In this document: positions 25,400 through 35,240 of the stretch, one piece after another
Position numbering within the stretch: the stretch's first letter is position 1
Layout of the letters: each line of letters starts with the position of its first letter
NCBI RefSeq assembly: GCF_002860365.1
Contig: NZ_NMWT01000010.1
Location: forward strand, 62,001 to 126,000
Reading direction: 5' to 3'
DNA from: Bifidobacterium parmae
Lineage (GTDB): Bacteria; Actinomycetota; Actinomycetes; Actinomycetales; Bifidobacteriaceae
DNA: 64,000 nucleotides
Translations under genes and position numbers: made by a program
Notes under the pieces: model-generated
Databases searched by the model: none
What the model was told of the DNA's origin: nothing
The model's input: the letters and a program-made list of their open reading frames with translations, nothing else

Positions 25400-26701
25400 T
25401 CAGCGCACCTCGATGTCGAGCGCGTCGGCGACGCGGCCCGCCCTGGCGCGCGCGTCCGCCTCGGAATCGCCGATCGCCAGCGCGACGGCCATGCGGCGGT
25501 GCCCGTGCACCTCCGGCTTGGCGAAGACGCGCAGGTCGGTGCCCGGTTCGGCGAGCGCGCGGCCGAGCCCGGAGAACTCCGCCTCGCCGTCTCCGGCGAC
25601 CACGATTGCATGGCTGGCGGCCACCGCGCCCTCCGGCATCGCGAGCGCCACATGGCCCTCCGTGACCGGCAGGCCGAGGATCGCGCGCGCGTGCAGCGCG
25701 AACTCGCTCAAACGCTGTGAGGCCATCGTCACCATGCCCGTGTCGTGCGGGCGCGGCGACACCTCGTTGAACAGGACGGAGCCGTCGGTCAGCACGAACA
25801 GTTCCACGCCGAACACGCCCCAGCCGGTCTCGCCGCTCGCCTTCGCCTTCGCGACGAGGCCCTCGACGGCCGTGCGCGCGATGCGTCCCGCCTCGGCGAG
25901 CACGGCATCCGACGCCGCGGCCGGCTGCCACGACTCGCGGTAGTCGCCCGACTCCTGACGCTGCCCGATCGGCGCGCACGTCACGATGCCGGCGCTCGAC
26001 GAGACCGTCAGCACGGTCAGCTCGTAGTCGAGCGGCGCCAGCGCCTCGACGATCACGCGCGACACGTCGCCCTCGCCGGCGGCGCGACGACCCTCCTGCG
26101 CCTCGCGCCACGCGGCGTCGATCGCGTCCGCCCCGCGCACGACCGACTGGCCGTGGCCGGACGAGCTCATCACCGGCTTGACGACGCACGGATAGCCGAC
26201 CTCGCCGGCGCCCTCGCGCAGCTCCTCCAAGGAGCCTGCGAACCGGTACGGCGTGGTCGGCAGTCCCAGCTCCTCGTGCGCGATGACGCGCAGACGCTCG
26301 CGGTCCATGCAGATCGCGGCAATCTCCGCGCTCGGCACCACCTGGATGCCGCGGGCGGCCGCATCCGCCAGCTCGGACGTGGCGATCGCCTCCACCTCGG
26401 GCACGATGATGTCCGGGCTCACCTCGTCGAACAGGGCGCGGAGCTTGCCGGTGTCCGCCATGTCGAGCACGCGGGCCTCGTGCGCCACCTGCTGGGCGGG
26501 CGCTCCCGCATACGAGTCGGCGGCGCACACCCACGCGCCGAGGCGCATCAGCTCGATCGTCACCTCCTTGCCGAGCTCGCCCGAGCCGAGGAACAGCACG
26601 CGCGTCGGGCGCGCGCCCAGCGGCGTGCCCAGCACGCGGCCAGCGGCGGAGGAGGGGGAAACGGACGGGGAATCGTTCACGGTGTTCACGCTATCGGTCA
26701 T
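25400..26701 (-). CDS. purT: Formate-dependent phosphoribosylglycinamide formyltransferase
   Basis: Uses formate and ATP to formylate GAR (step 3 of purine synthesis), bypassing folate-dependent PurN. It has 433 residues against 392 in E. coli, the extra length being an N-terminal Ser/Pro tail. It is PurT and not PurK: TRVLFLGSGELGKEVTIELMRLG near residue 33, ICMDRERLRVIAHEELGLPTTPYRFAGS near 130, KPVMSSSGHGQS near 172 and NEVSPRPHDTGMVTMASQ near 325. The start is uncertain within the first 30 codons. Formate would come from pyruvate formate-lyase in such organisms. Confidence 0.95.
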   Translation of the reverse strand: MTDSVNTVNDSPSVSPSSAAGRVLGTPLGARPTRVLFLGSGELGKEVTIELMRLGAWVCAADSYAGAPAQQVAHEARVLDMADTGKLRALFDEVSPDIIVPEVEAIATSELADAAARGIQVVPSAEIAAICMDRERLRVIAHEELGLPTTPYRFAGSLEELREGAGEVGYPCVVKPVMSSSGHGQSVVRGADAIDAAWREAQEGRRAAGEGDVSRVIVEALAPLDYELTVLTVSSSAGIVTCAPIGQRQESGDYRESWQPAAASDAVLAEAGRIARTAVEGLVAKAKASGETGWGVFGVELFVLTDGSVLFNEVSPRPHDTGMVTMASQRLSEFALHARAILGLPVTEGHVALAMPEGAVAASHAIVVAGDGEAEFSGLGRALAEPGTDLRVFAKPEVHGHRRMAVALAIGDSEADARARAGRVADALDIEVR

Positions 26702-26893
26702 GCGTCACATTCTCCCATCGCCACCCGATGAGGCACGCCGGCATGCCGGCACGCGCTGATAACCGTCCATAAGTACCGCGTATAGACACGCCGTTGCCGC
26801 ACGCCGCCCCTCGGCGTACCGTGAATATCACCGATCGGTTGGGAATAAACGATCGGGCCAACGTTTCCTGAAGGGGAAGAAAGGGAGTTGGAG

Positions 26894-28111
26894 ATGGGGG
26901 AAGGGAATCCGTCGCCCGCAGGCAGCCGGACCGTCGATCCGATCGCAGGTCTGATCTCACGCAGGGCGGCGGGACTCCCGCCGAACCCGTTCGCTCAGGC
27001 CGACGCGCGCACCGCCGCCGCCATCCGCGCCGGGCATGACGTCATCGACCTGTCCAAAGGCAATCCGGACGGCGCGCCGCCCGCGTTCATGCAGGACGCG
27101 CTCGCCCACGCCGCGCACGACCCGTCCCTGTTCCGCTATCCCGCGTTCGACGGCGTTCCCGGTTATCTCGACGCGATCGCCGGCTGGTACGGGGAACGCC
27201 ACGGCGTCGCGCTCGACCCGCGCGCGCACCTGCTCGCCACCGCCGGCGCGTCGGTGGGCATCTCCACCGTCATCGAGGCGCTCATCGACGAAGGCGACAC
27301 GGTCGTGGCCGTCGACCCGTACTATCCGCAGTACGAGGGCTCCACCGCCGTCGCCAAGGGCCGGTTCGTCACGATCCCCGCGGACCCGGCGCACGACTAC
27401 CTGCCGGACCTTGACGCCGTCGACCCGAACCTGTGGGACGAGGCGAAACTGCTGATCCTCAACTATCCGAACAATCCCACCGGCGCGGTCGCCACCTCCG
27501 ATTTCTACGGGCGTGTCGTCGCGCTCGCGCACGAGCACCGGTTCGCGGTGATGAACGATTTCGCCTACGCGGGCATCGAATTCGGCGACACGCCGTCGCC
27601 CAGCATCCTCGCCACGCCGGGCGCACTCGACGTGGCCGTCGAACTCGGATCGCTGTCCAAGATGTTCATGGTCGCCGGGTGGCGTGGCGGCTGGATCGCC
27701 GGCAACGCCGCGATCCTCGCCGCGTCGAAGGCCGTCCACCAGCAGACCACGGTGCTCGCGCCGAGCGTCGTGCAGCGCGCCGGCGCGGTTGCGCTGAGCG
27801 GCGACCTGCGGTCCGTCGCGGCGCTCGGCGCGAGCTACGGGCATCGCGCGCAGGTGCTCGTCGACGGACTGCGCGAGGCGGGGCTTGACGTGGCGCCGCC
27901 GCGCGGAGGGCTGTTCCTGTGGGCGCGCGTGCCGGACGGGCGCGGCACGTCGGACGCGTTCACCGCATGGCTCATCGAGCATGCGGGTGTGGCCGTCATG
28001 CCCGGATCGTGCTTCGGCCCCGCGTCGGACGGATTCGTGCGGTTCAGCCTGCTGAAACCGGAACGCGACCTCTACCAGGCGGTGTCGCGCATCACGCGCG
28101 CGCTGGCATAG
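26894..28111 (+). CDS. Class I/II pyridoxal-phosphate aminotransferase
   Basis: A 405-residue fold-type I aminotransferase. The PLP lysine is in LGSLSKMFMVAGWRGGW near residue 257; LNYPNNPTGAV near 195 and FAYAGIEFG near 228 hold the cofactor-binding Asn and Tyr. The closest recognisable relatives are aspartate or LL-diaminopimelate-type aminotransferases, but the amino acid substrate cannot be fixed. The ATG follows GGGAG. It is divergent from purT, and a glycosyltransferase gene follows nine bases later. Confidence 0.88.
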   Translation: MGEGNPSPAGSRTVDPIAGLISRRAAGLPPNPFAQADARTAAAIRAGHDVIDLSKGNPDGAPPAFMQDALAHAAHDPSLFRYPAFDGVPGYLDAIAGWYGERHGVALDPRAHLLATAGASVGISTVIEALIDEGDTVVAVDPYYPQYEGSTAVAKGRFVTIPADPAHDYLPDLDAVDPNLWDEAKLLILNYPNNPTGAVATSDFYGRVVALAHEHRFAVMNDFAYAGIEFGDTPSPSILATPGALDVAVELGSLSKMFMVAGWRGGWIAGNAAILAASKAVHQQTTVLAPSVVQRAGAVALSGDLRSVAALGASYGHRAQVLVDGLREAGLDVAPPRGGLFLWARVPDGRGTSDAFTAWLIEHAGVAVMPGSCFGPASDGFVRFSLLKPERDLYQAVSRITRALA

Positions 28112-28120
28112 ACTGGAGCA

Positions 28121-29344
28121 ATGCGAGAACAGGAACCGGAGAAGTTTGTGGAACCGCCGACCGGGAAGACGCCCGGACGGACGCCGATCGTCGAGGAGGA
28201 CATCGACCGTCCGCTGACCATCGCCCTCGTGGTCGACACGGTCGGCAACCAGGGCAACGGCACGTCGAATTCGGCGCTCCAGTGGGCCGCCGAACTGAAA
28301 CGGCAGGGGCACCACGTGCGTCTCGTCGGCGTTGGCGCGCCCGACTGGCCGGCACGCGTCAACAAGGTGCCGCTCGTCTCCTGGGTGGCCGCCAAACAGC
28401 AGATGCAGTTCGCCGAACCGAGCGACACGCTGTTCCGCACCGCGTTCCAGGGCGTCGACGTCGTCCACATCTACATGCCGTTCAAATTCGGGCGCCGCGC
28501 CGCCAAGGTCGCACGCCAGATGGGCATCCCCGTGACCGCCGGATTCCACCTGCAGCCGGAGAACGTGCTCTACTCGGCCGGACCGCTGCGCTACATCCCC
28601 GGCATGGAGCGGTTCCTCTACTGGCTGTTCCGCCAGTGGCTGTACAAGCGCGTCGACCACATCCACACGCCCACCGAGATGACCGCGAGTCTGCTGCGCG
28701 AACACGGTTACAAGGGGACGATGCACGTGATCTCGAACGGCTACGCGCCGCGGTTCACCGCGCGCGAGCCGTTCGACCCGGACGCGCCCGCGCACGTGCC
28801 GTTCCGGGTCGTCGCGTCCGGCCGGCTCGCGCACGAGAAGGATCAGATCACGCTCATCAAGGCGATCTCGATGAGCCGCCACGCGAGCGACGTCCAGTTG
28901 GTCATCGCCGGCACCGGTCCGCTCAAACGGTATCTCACGTTCCGTGCGAACCGTCGCCTCAAACGCAAGGCGGACATCGGATTCCACCGCAACGCCGACA
29001 TGCCGGCGCTGCTGCGCTCGTGCGACCTGTTCGTGCACTGTTCGATCGCCGACATCGAATCGGTGAGCGTCATCGAGGCGATGGCGTGCGGTCTCGTGCC
29101 GGTGATCGCCGCGTCGGAACTGTCCGCGGCGAGCCAGTTCGCGCTGACCGACGCCTCGCTGTTCCCGGTGCGCGACGCGGCGATGCTCGCGCGTCGCATC
29201 GACTGGTGGATCGACCATCCGGACGAGCTCGCGCGGTGGGGCGCGGTGTACGCCGAGCACACGCGCGAGCATTATTCGGTGGAGGCGTCCGTCCACCGGT
29301 TCGTCGACATGGAACGCGAGGCGATCGCCACGGCGGGGGCGTGA
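28121..29344 (+). CDS. Family 4 glycosyltransferase
   Basis: A 407-residue GT-B glycosyltransferase. The C-terminal GT4 domain has VASGRLAHEKDQITLIKAI near residue 228, IAGTGPLKRY near 265 and DIESVSVIEAMACGLVPVIA near 308-327, which contains the E-x7-E type nucleotide-sugar site. The N-terminal domain has NQGNGTSNSALQWAAELKRQGHHV near 43. Enzymes of this type glycosylate lipids or build exopolysaccharide. It is probably co-transcribed with the aminotransferase gene nine bases upstream. Confidence 0.9.
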   Translation: MREQEPEKFVEPPTGKTPGRTPIVEEDIDRPLTIALVVDTVGNQGNGTSNSALQWAAELKRQGHHVRLVGVGAPDWPARVNKVPLVSWVAAKQQMQFAEPSDTLFRTAFQGVDVVHIYMPFKFGRRAAKVARQMGIPVTAGFHLQPENVLYSAGPLRYIPGMERFLYWLFRQWLYKRVDHIHTPTEMTASLLREHGYKGTMHVISNGYAPRFTAREPFDPDAPAHVPFRVVASGRLAHEKDQITLIKAISMSRHASDVQLVIAGTGPLKRYLTFRANRRLKRKADIGFHRNADMPALLRSCDLFVHCSIADIESVSVIEAMACGLVPVIAASELSAASQFALTDASLFPVRDAAMLARRIDWWIDHPDELARWGAVYAEHTREHYSVEASVHRFVDMEREAIATAGA

Positions 29345-29385
29345 CGCGGCGGGGCGATCGCGGCGGGGCGGTCTCGGCAGGGCCG

Positions 29386-30423
29386 CTACAGCAGGGCGAT
29401 GAGCCGGTCCGTCTCCTCGTCCGTGGTCGCCCAGCTCGTGCAGATGCGCATCACCGTGTGCGACTCGTCCGCCTTCTCCATGAAGCCGAGACGCACGTCA
29501 CGCTCCAGACGGTCGATCGTCGGCCGGTCGAGCGTGACGAAGATCTGGTTCGTCGGCGCTTCGAACGTGAGCGTGTAGCCCTTGGCGCGCAGTGCGGCGC
29601 GGATACGGTCCGCCTGCACGTTCGCGTTGCGGGCGATGCGGAAGTACAGGTCGTCGGTGAACAGCGCGTCGAACTGCGCGCCGAGCAGGAAGCCCTTCGC
29701 GAGCAGGGCGCCATGCTGCTTGATCTCGGTGAGGAAATGACGCGGCGCCGCGGAACGCGCGTCGCGGTTCGCGAACACGACCGCCTCGCCGAACATCGCG
29801 CCGACCTTCGTGCCGCCGATATAGAAGACGTCGGCGATGCGGGCGAGATCGGGCAGCGTCATGTCGCAGCCGGTCGCGGTCAGGCCGTAGCCGAGACGCG
29901 CGCCGTCGACGAACAACGGCATGTCGTAGCGGTGCGCGACGTCGGCGATGGCCTCGAGCTCCGCCTTCGAATAGACCGTGCCGTATTCGGTCGACATGGA
30001 GACGTAGACGCAGCCGGGGAAGACCATGTGGTCGTGGTTGCCGTCCGCGTAGAAGGTCGCGCAGTATTCGTCGAGTTCGGCCGCGTCCATCTTGCCGTCG
30101 TGATGGGGGAGCGTGAGCACCTTGTGGCCGGAATACTCGATGGCGCCCGCCTCATGCACGTTCGGATGGCCGGATTCCACGGCGACGACGCCCGCATACG
30201 GCGGCGTGACCGCGTCGATGACGACCTGGTTGGTCTGCGTGCCGCCGACCAGGAAGTGGATGTCCGCCTCGGGCAGGGCGCACGCCTCGCGGATCTTCGC
30301 CTTGGCGCGCTCGCAGATCGGGTCCATGCCGTAGCCGGGGTAGAGGTTCTCGTTGATGCGGGCGATCGCGTCGAGCACCGCCGGGTGCGCCGCGCGCGAA
30401 TAATCGTTCTCGAAGGAAATCAT
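29386..30423 (-). CDS. Low-specificity threonine aldolase
   Basis: A 345-residue PLP enzyme of the beta-eliminating lyase/threonine aldolase group, splitting threonine to glycine and acetaldehyde. The PLP lysine is in YIGGTKVGAMFGEAV near residue 205; FLVGGTQTNQVVIDA near 59 and PLFVDGARLGYGL near 172 are family motifs. It starts MISFENDYSRAAHPAVLDAI. It is monocistronic and convergent with the glycosyltransferase gene. Confidence 0.92.
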   Translation of the reverse strand: MISFENDYSRAAHPAVLDAIARINENLYPGYGMDPICERAKAKIREACALPEADIHFLVGGTQTNQVVIDAVTPPYAGVVAVESGHPNVHEAGAIEYSGHKVLTLPHHDGKMDAAELDEYCATFYADGNHDHMVFPGCVYVSMSTEYGTVYSKAELEAIADVAHRYDMPLFVDGARLGYGLTATGCDMTLPDLARIADVFYIGGTKVGAMFGEAVVFANRDARSAAPRHFLTEIKQHGALLAKGFLLGAQFDALFTDDLYFRIARNANVQADRIRAALRAKGYTLTFEAPTNQIFVTLDRPTIDRLERDVRLGFMEKADESHTVMRICTSWATTDEETDRLIALL

Positions 30424-30488
30424 GGTGCCAGTGTAGTGCGCATCCGCTCACGCTGAAGCTTGTATATCGCTTCCGCCGGTACCGCTTC

Positions 30489-30684
30489 GCTCCCGCTGGC
30501 GGGAGCTGTCCCGCGCAGTGGGACTGAGGGTGGTCTGCATGACCGAGCGTGTCCGTACCGCTTTGCTCCCGCTGGCGGGAGCTGTCCCGCGCAGCGGGAC
30601 TGAGGGTGGTCTACGGAACCTGCCGCCGCGGCGTACTCGCTCCCGCCGGCGGGAGCTGTCAGCCTCTGGCTGACTGAGGGTGGT
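30489..30684 (+). repeat. Three tandem same-strand copies of the two-hairpin repeat
   Basis: Copies at 30489-30535, 30565-30611 and 30639-30684, all GCTCCCGC type with tail GAGGGTGG and spaced about 75 bp apart. The second stems are TCCCGC/GTGGGA, TCCCGC/GCGGGA and GTCAGCC/GGCTGAC. This is the only cluster in the window with direct tandem orientation. They lie upstream of the threonine aldolase gene. Confidence 0.92.
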
Positions 30685-30713
30685 GGTGCGGGCCCCTGTA
30701 CCCCGCACAAAGA

Positions 30714-30757
30714 AGATGGCCCCCGGAACCGAAGGGAAGAAGTTCCGGGGGCCATCT
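30714..30757 (-). terminator. Strong intrinsic terminator, active on the minus strand
   Basis: Long GC-rich stem (AGATGGCCCCCGGAAC with near-perfect complement) followed on the minus strand by TCTTTG. No annotated gene on either strand feeds into it directly, which points to an unannotated minus-strand transcript upstream. Confidence 0.8.
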
Positions 30758-31022
30758 GTTGGGGAAGGAGGCGATGGTACGCTTTGCTGCTTTCGCCGCG
30801 CCGCCTTGCGCGGCCTCCTTGCAATGATGAACCACAAACAACCAGTACACGTGTTTTTCTTCGCGGCCCGGCGCTTGCGCCGTGCTGCCATGCCGCGCCT
30901 CGGTGAATTCACCATCGATCGCTGTTCAGTTATCTCGAAGGCGTTGCGCCTGCGGCCTTACGGCTTTCTGCGCTTCGTTGCGACCTGCCGGATTCCCGGC
31001 CGATCTTAAACTCCGGCCTTCA
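30758..31022 (-). ncRNA. Candidate minus-strand non-coding transcript
   Basis: An extended -10 box TGG-TATACT lies at 31029-31037 (minus strand), and a strong minus-strand terminator at 30714-30757. The 260 bases between contain several GC-rich hairpins (around GGCGCTTGCGCC and GGCGTTGCGCC). No open frame on either strand looks like a protein. I do not recognise it as tmRNA, RNase P RNA, 6S or SRP RNA. It is inferred from promoter and terminator only. Confidence 0.35.
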
Positions 31023-31297
31023 CTGGTAAGTATACCAAAAACCGAACATGCCGCACGTCTCGACACGCCGGAAAGCCAATCGGCAGTAGGGCTGAGAGGT
31101 CGTATTGAAATGAACATGAACGAACAATGTGACCGTTCTCATGTGCGCATGCGAGCGGTTGCGTGGGGCGGTGATTGTCTGTAAATGCGACGTGGCGCGG
31201 GGTTCCGTGATTTCGTGGATGATTACATGCTTTCCTTCATCGCGCTCTTGGCGTATATATACTTTCAACCCTTGGAAACACAGGCGACACGCCGTAG

Positions 31298-31326
31298 TTG
31301 GACAACGGCGGAAACTCCTGTATTGT
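31298..31326 (+). promoter_or_regulatory. Probable promoter of tRNA-His
   Basis: -35 TTGGAC and -10 TATTGT with a 17-bp spacer. The predicted transcript start is about 35 bases before the tRNA. Confidence 0.65.
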
Positions 31327-31367
31327 ATTCACTCGTTGCCGGCCGGCGAGAGCGGGTCGAGAACAAT

Positions 31368-31444
31368 GGTGGCTATAGCTCAGTTGGTAGAGCATCTGAT
31401 TGTGGTTCAGAAGGTCGCGTGTTCGAGCCACGTTAGCCACCCCA
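31368..31444 (+). tRNA. tRNA-His (GTG anticodon)
   Basis: A full cloverleaf is visible: acceptor GTGGCTA/TAGCCAC, D arm TAGCTCAGTTGGTAGAGCA, anticodon stem TCTGA/TCAGA with anticodon GTG at 31402-31404, and T arm with GTTCGAG. The genome encodes G at position -1 opposite C73, as histidine tRNAs need, and the 3' CCA is also encoded (31442-31444). Confidence 0.97.
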
Positions 31445-31446
31445 CC

Positions 31447-31481
31447 AAGACCCCGAGGGAAACCTCGGGGTCTTTCGTTTT
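31447..31481 (+). terminator. Terminator after tRNA-His
   Basis: Stem AAGACCCCGAGG, loop GAAA, complement, then TTTCGTTTT, starting three bases behind the tRNA. Confidence 0.92.
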
Positions 31482-31491
31482 GTCCGCGGAA

Positions 31492-31745
31492 ACCACCCTC
31501 AGTCCCGCTGCGCGGGACAGCTCCCGCCAGCGGGAGCGGGACGGTACGGACTCGCGAAGCGAGACCGCAGTGTCTTGCCTCCCATCGGCGAGGGCCGGCG
31601 CATGTGGTGCAGCCGCCGTCTCCTCCACCGTGCTTTGCCCCCGCTGGCGGGGGCTGGCGGCGAAGCCGGCTGGGGGTGGTCCCGCCAATCCATCCGTAGA
31701 CCACCCTCAGCCAGCCGAAGGCTGACAGCTCCCGCCAGCGGGAGC
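31492..31745. repeat. Three two-hairpin repeats (one single, one tail-to-tail pair)
   Basis: Inverted copy 31492-31537 (GCTCCCGC type), followed by a GGACTCGC-GAA-GCGAG hairpin. Forward copy 31637-31681 (GCCCCCGC type, tail GGGGGTGG), spacer 17 bp, inverted copy 31699-31745 (GCTCCCGC type, tail GAGGGTGG). Confidence 0.92.
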
Positions 31746-32098
31746 GGGACGGTGCGGAGCCGGCGGGAGCGGGATGGGGCGGAGTCAGCGGAAGCGGGAT
31801 GGGGCGGGTCGTCGTCGGGGCCGGGGTGTGGCGTGTCGTTGTCCGGGCGGTTCGTAATATGGATATTCGTGTGTGCCAGCGGTACGCCTTATGTGACAGG
31901 AGTACGGCGCTGGGATATCCCGTGAATCGCATGGATCGCGCGCAGCAATGCGGCGGCGAGAGAGGAACGGGCCATCGGGCCGGTGGGCAGTGGCTGACTT
32001 TCCGATTCGGATTGGTTTCCGGATGCTCGGGGGAGTATGGCTCACGGTGCTGCGGGCCTCACGGAACCAAGAGATAACACTGAATCGGAGAATTCAAG
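31746..32098 (+). other. Leader/intergenic region before the str operon
   Basis: No gene is seen here. A weak promoter candidate (TTGTCC, 17 bp, GATATT, about 31839-31867) would give a leader of some 220 bases. GGAG at 32087-32090 is the ribosome-binding site for rpsL. The first 60 bases are degenerate GC-rich repeat debris. Confidence 0.35.
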
Positions 32099-32470
32099 TT
32101 GCCTACTATCGAACAGCTCGTCCGTAAGGGACGTTCGCCGAAGCCGAAGAAGTCGAAGACTTTGGCGCTGAAGGGCAGCCCGCTGCGTCGCGGCGTGTGC
32201 ACCCGTGTCTACACCACCACCCCGAAGAAGCCGAACTCGGCGCTTCGTAAGGTCGCCCGTGTCCGCCTGTCCTCCGGCATCGAAGTCACCGCCTACATCC
32301 CGGGCGAGGGCCACAACCTGCAGGAGCACTCCATCGTGCTCGTGCGCGGCGGCCGTGTGAAGGATCTGCCGGGCGTGCGCTACCACATCGTGCGTGGCGC
32401 GCTCGATACCCAGGGTGTCAAGGACCGCAAGCAGGGTCGTTCCCTGTACGGAGCAAAGAAGGCGAAGTAA
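32099..32470 (+). CDS. rpsL: 30S ribosomal protein S12
   Basis: 123 residues, the normal length. It begins [11 protein letters not shown] after a TTG start, which is the only start that gives the universal S12 N-terminus. [13 protein letters not shown] near residue 43 and [12 protein letters not shown] near 92 are conserved, including the lysines where streptomycin-resistance changes occur (the sequence here is wild type, KKPNSA). It decodes at the ribosomal A site. First gene of rpsL-rpsG-fusA-tuf. Confidence 0.98.
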   Translation: MPTIEQLVRKGRSPKPKKSKTLALKGSPLRRGVCTRVYTTTPKKPNSALRKVARVRLSSGIEVTAYIPGEGHNLQEHSIVLVRGGRVKDLPGVRYHIVRGALDTQGVKDRKQGRSLYGAKKAK

Positions 32471-32475
32471 GAGAT

Positions 32476-32946
32476 ATGTCACGTAAAGGACCCGCTAAGA
32501 AGCACGTCGTGCTGCCCGATCCGATCTACGGCTCGACCGTCGTCGCGCAGCTGATCAACAAGATCCTCCTGGACGGCAAGAAGTCCATCGCCGAGGACAT
32601 CGTCTACTCCGCGCTCGACATGGTCAAGGAGAAGACCGACCAGGAGCCGGTCGCCGTCCTCAAGCGCGCGCTGGACAACATCCGCCCGTCCCTCGAGGTG
32701 CGTTCCCGCCGCGTCGGCGGCGCCACCTACCAGGTGCCGGTCGAGGTCAAGCCGAACCGCGCCAACACGCTGTGCCTGCGCTGGCTGACCGACTTCTCCC
32801 GCGCCCGTCGCGAGAAGACCATGGCCGAGCGTCTCGCCAACGAGATCCTGGACGCCTCCAACGGCCTCGGCGCTTCTGTCAAGCGTCGCGAGGATACTCA
32901 TAAGATGGCAGAGGCCAACAAGGCCTTCGCCCACTACCGCTGGTAA
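32476..32946 (+). CDS. rpsG: 30S ribosomal protein S7
   Basis: 156 residues, the standard length. It starts [36 protein letters not shown] near residue 90 and the C-terminal [12 protein letters not shown] are family signatures. It nucleates assembly of the 30S head. It starts five bases after rpsL and is co-transcribed with it. Confidence 0.98.
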   Translation: MSRKGPAKKHVVLPDPIYGSTVVAQLINKILLDGKKSIAEDIVYSALDMVKEKTDQEPVAVLKRALDNIRPSLEVRSRRVGGATYQVPVEVKPNRANTLCLRWLTDFSRARREKTMAERLANEILDASNGLGASVKRREDTHKMAEANKAFAHYRW

Positions 32947-32976
32947 TCACTCGCCTGAGGAAGACTAAGGATAAAG

Positions 32977-35100
32977 ATGGCTGCAGAGCTTTCGGACCTT
33001 CATTTCGTCCGCAACATCGGCATCATGGCCCACATCGATGCCGGTAAGACCACCACCACCGAGCGCATCCTGTACTACACCGGTAAGAACTACAAGATCG
33101 GTGAGACCCACGATGGCGCCTCGACGATGGACTTCATGGCGCAGGAGCAGGAGCGCGGCATCACGATTCAGTCGGCCGCCACCACCTGCTTCTGGAGCCG
33201 TCAGTCCCACGACACCAAGGACAAGTTCCAGATCAACATCATCGACACCCCGGGCCACGTGGACTTCACGGCCGAGGTGGAGCGCTCCCTGCGCGTGCTC
33301 GATGGCGCCGTCGCCGTCTTCGACGGCAAGGAGGGCGTGGAGCCGCAGTCCGAGACCGTGTGGCGTCAGGCCGACAAGTACGGCGTGCCGCGCATCTGCT
33401 TCATCAACAAGATGGATAAGCTCGGCGCGAACTTCTACTACTCCGTCGACACCATCAAGGAGAAGCTGGGCGCGACCCCGATCGTGATGCAGCTGCCGAT
33501 CGGCGCCGAGAACGACTTCACCGGCGTCGTCGACCTGGTCGAGATGGTGGCCTACGTGTGGAACGGCACCGACAACCTCGGCGCCAAGTACGACACCACC
33601 GAGATCCCGGCCGACCTGAAGGACAAGGCCGACGAGTACCACGAGCAGCTGGTCGAGGCCGCCGCCGAGGCGAACGACGACCTGATGAACAAGTTCTTCG
33701 AGGACGGCGACCTGTCCAAGGAGGACATCCGCGCGGGCGTCCGCCAGCTCACCATCGAGAAGAAGGCCTTCCCGGTCTTCTGCGGTTCCGCCTTCAAGGA
33801 CAAGGGCGTTCAGCCGATGCTGGACGGCGTCGTCGACTACCTGCCGTCCCCGGAGGACGTGCCGGCCATCAAGGGCTTCAAGCCCGGCGACGAGTCCGTC
33901 GAGATCGACCGCAAGCCGACCAAGTCCGATCCGTTCGCGGCCCTCGTCTTCAAGATCTCCACGCACCCGTTCTACGGCAAGCTCGTGTTCGTGCGCGTCT
34001 ACTCCGGCTCCGTCAAGCCGGGCGACAACGTGCTCGACTCCACGCGCGGCAAGAAGGAGCGCATCGGCAAGATCTTCCAGATGCACGCCGACAAGGAGAA
34101 CCCGGTCGACGTGGCCGACGCCGGCAACATCTACACCTTCGTGGGCCTGAAGAACGTCACCACCGGCGACACCCTGTGCGCCATGGACGCTCCGATCTCC
34201 CTCAACTCGATGACCTTCCCGGATCCGGTGATCCAGGTCGCCGTCGAGCCGAAGACCAAGGCCGACCAGGAGAAGATGGGCATCGCCCTCGCCAAGCTGG
34301 CCGAAGAGGATCCGACGTTCCAGGTCACCACGGACGAGGAGTCCGGCCAGACCCTGATCGCCGGCATGGGCGAGCTCCAGCTCGACATCATCGTCGACCG
34401 CATGCGTCGCGAGTTCAAGGTCGAGTGCACCCAGGGCAAGCCGCAGGTCGCCTACCGCGAGACCATCCGCAAGGCCGTCATGGACCAGGGCTACACGCAC
34501 AAGAAGCAGACCGGTGGTTCCGGCCAGTTCGCGAAGGTCCTGATGAACTTCGAGCCGCTCGAGACCACCGAGGGCAAGACCTTCGAGTTCGAGAACGCCG
34601 TCACCGGCGGCCACATCTCCCAGGAGTTCATCCCGTCCATCGAGGCCGGCGTCAAGGAAGCCATGGAATCCGGTATTCTCGCCGGCTTCCCGGTCGTGGG
34701 CGTCAAGGCCACCGTCACCGACGGCCAGATGCACCCGGTCGATTCCTCCGAAATGGCCTTCAAGCTCGCGGGCTCCATGTGCTTCAAGGAAGCCGCCCCG
34801 AAGGCGAAGCCGGTCATCCTCGAGCCGATCATGGCCGTGGAAGTCCGTACCCCGGAGGACTACATGGGCGAAGTCATCGGCGATCTCAACCAGCGCCGTG
34901 GCAACATCCAGTCCATGACCGACGCCACCGGCGTCAAGGTCATCGACGCCAAGGTCCCGCTGTCCGAGATGTTCGGCTACATCGGCGACCTCCGCTCGAA
35001 GACCCAGGGCCGCGCCATGTTCACCATGCAGATGGACTCCTACGCCGAGGTGCCGAAGAGCGTCTCCGACGAGATCATCAAGGCCCAGCGCGGCGAGTGA
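32977..35100 (+). CDS. fusA: Elongation factor G
   Basis: GTPase that drives ribosomal translocation. 707 residues. The G domain has [22 protein letters not shown] near residue 16 (P loop), RGITIQSAA near 62, DTPGHVDFT near 92 and NKMD near 146. Domains II to V follow, with [30 protein letters not shown] near 344 and [19 protein letters not shown] near 667. It lies 30 bases after rpsG. Confidence 0.98.
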   Translation: MAAELSDLHFVRNIGIMAHIDAGKTTTTERILYYTGKNYKIGETHDGASTMDFMAQEQERGITIQSAATTCFWSRQSHDTKDKFQINIIDTPGHVDFTAEVERSLRVLDGAVAVFDGKEGVEPQSETVWRQADKYGVPRICFINKMDKLGANFYYSVDTIKEKLGATPIVMQLPIGAENDFTGVVDLVEMVAYVWNGTDNLGAKYDTTEIPADLKDKADEYHEQLVEAAAEANDDLMNKFFEDGDLSKEDIRAGVRQLTIEKKAFPVFCGSAFKDKGVQPMLDGVVDYLPSPEDVPAIKGFKPGDESVEIDRKPTKSDPFAALVFKISTHPFYGKLVFVRVYSGSVKPGDNVLDSTRGKKERIGKIFQMHADKENPVDVADAGNIYTFVGLKNVTTGDTLCAMDAPISLNSMTFPDPVIQVAVEPKTKADQEKMGIALAKLAEEDPTFQVTTDEESGQTLIAGMGELQLDIIVDRMRREFKVECTQGKPQVAYRETIRKAVMDQGYTHKKQTGGSGQFAKVLMNFEPLETTEGKTFEFENAVTGGHISQEFIPSIEAGVKEAMESGILAGFPVVGVKATVTDGQMHPVDSSEMAFKLAGSMCFKEAAPKAKPVILEPIMAVEVRTPEDYMGEVIGDLNQRRGNIQSMTDATGVKVIDAKVPLSEMFGYIGDLRSKTQGRAMFTMQMDSYAEVPKSVSDEIIKAQRGE

Positions 35101-35132
35101 CACGCGTAGCTGCGTTGATTTGCGCCACGTCT

Positions 35133-35166
35133 CCAGTCAGCGGTAATATCGTGTACCGCTGACTGG
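35133..35166 (+). other. Stem-loop between fusA and tuf
   Basis: CCAGTCAGCGGTA, 8-nt loop, exact complement. A second weaker pairing (CTGGGTTCTGG with CCAGAAACCCAG at 35190-35208) could compete with it. There is no T run. It may set tuf above or below fusA by attenuation or processing. Confidence 0.65.
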
Positions 35167-35240
35167 GTTCTGGCTCCTTTCAATGTGGCACGAAACCCAG
35201 AAACCCAGTAAACCTACGAAACGTCCAGGAGGACAAAGTA

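Noticed and set aside
25400-26701. Gene as purK
   Set aside because: The motifs (GSGELGKEVTIE, SPRPHDTGMVTMASQ) are those of PurT; no purE is adjacent.
31020-31268. 82-codon minus-strand frame near tRNA-His
   Set aside because: No ribosome site, no family resemblance, and it crosses the extended -10 promoter candidate.
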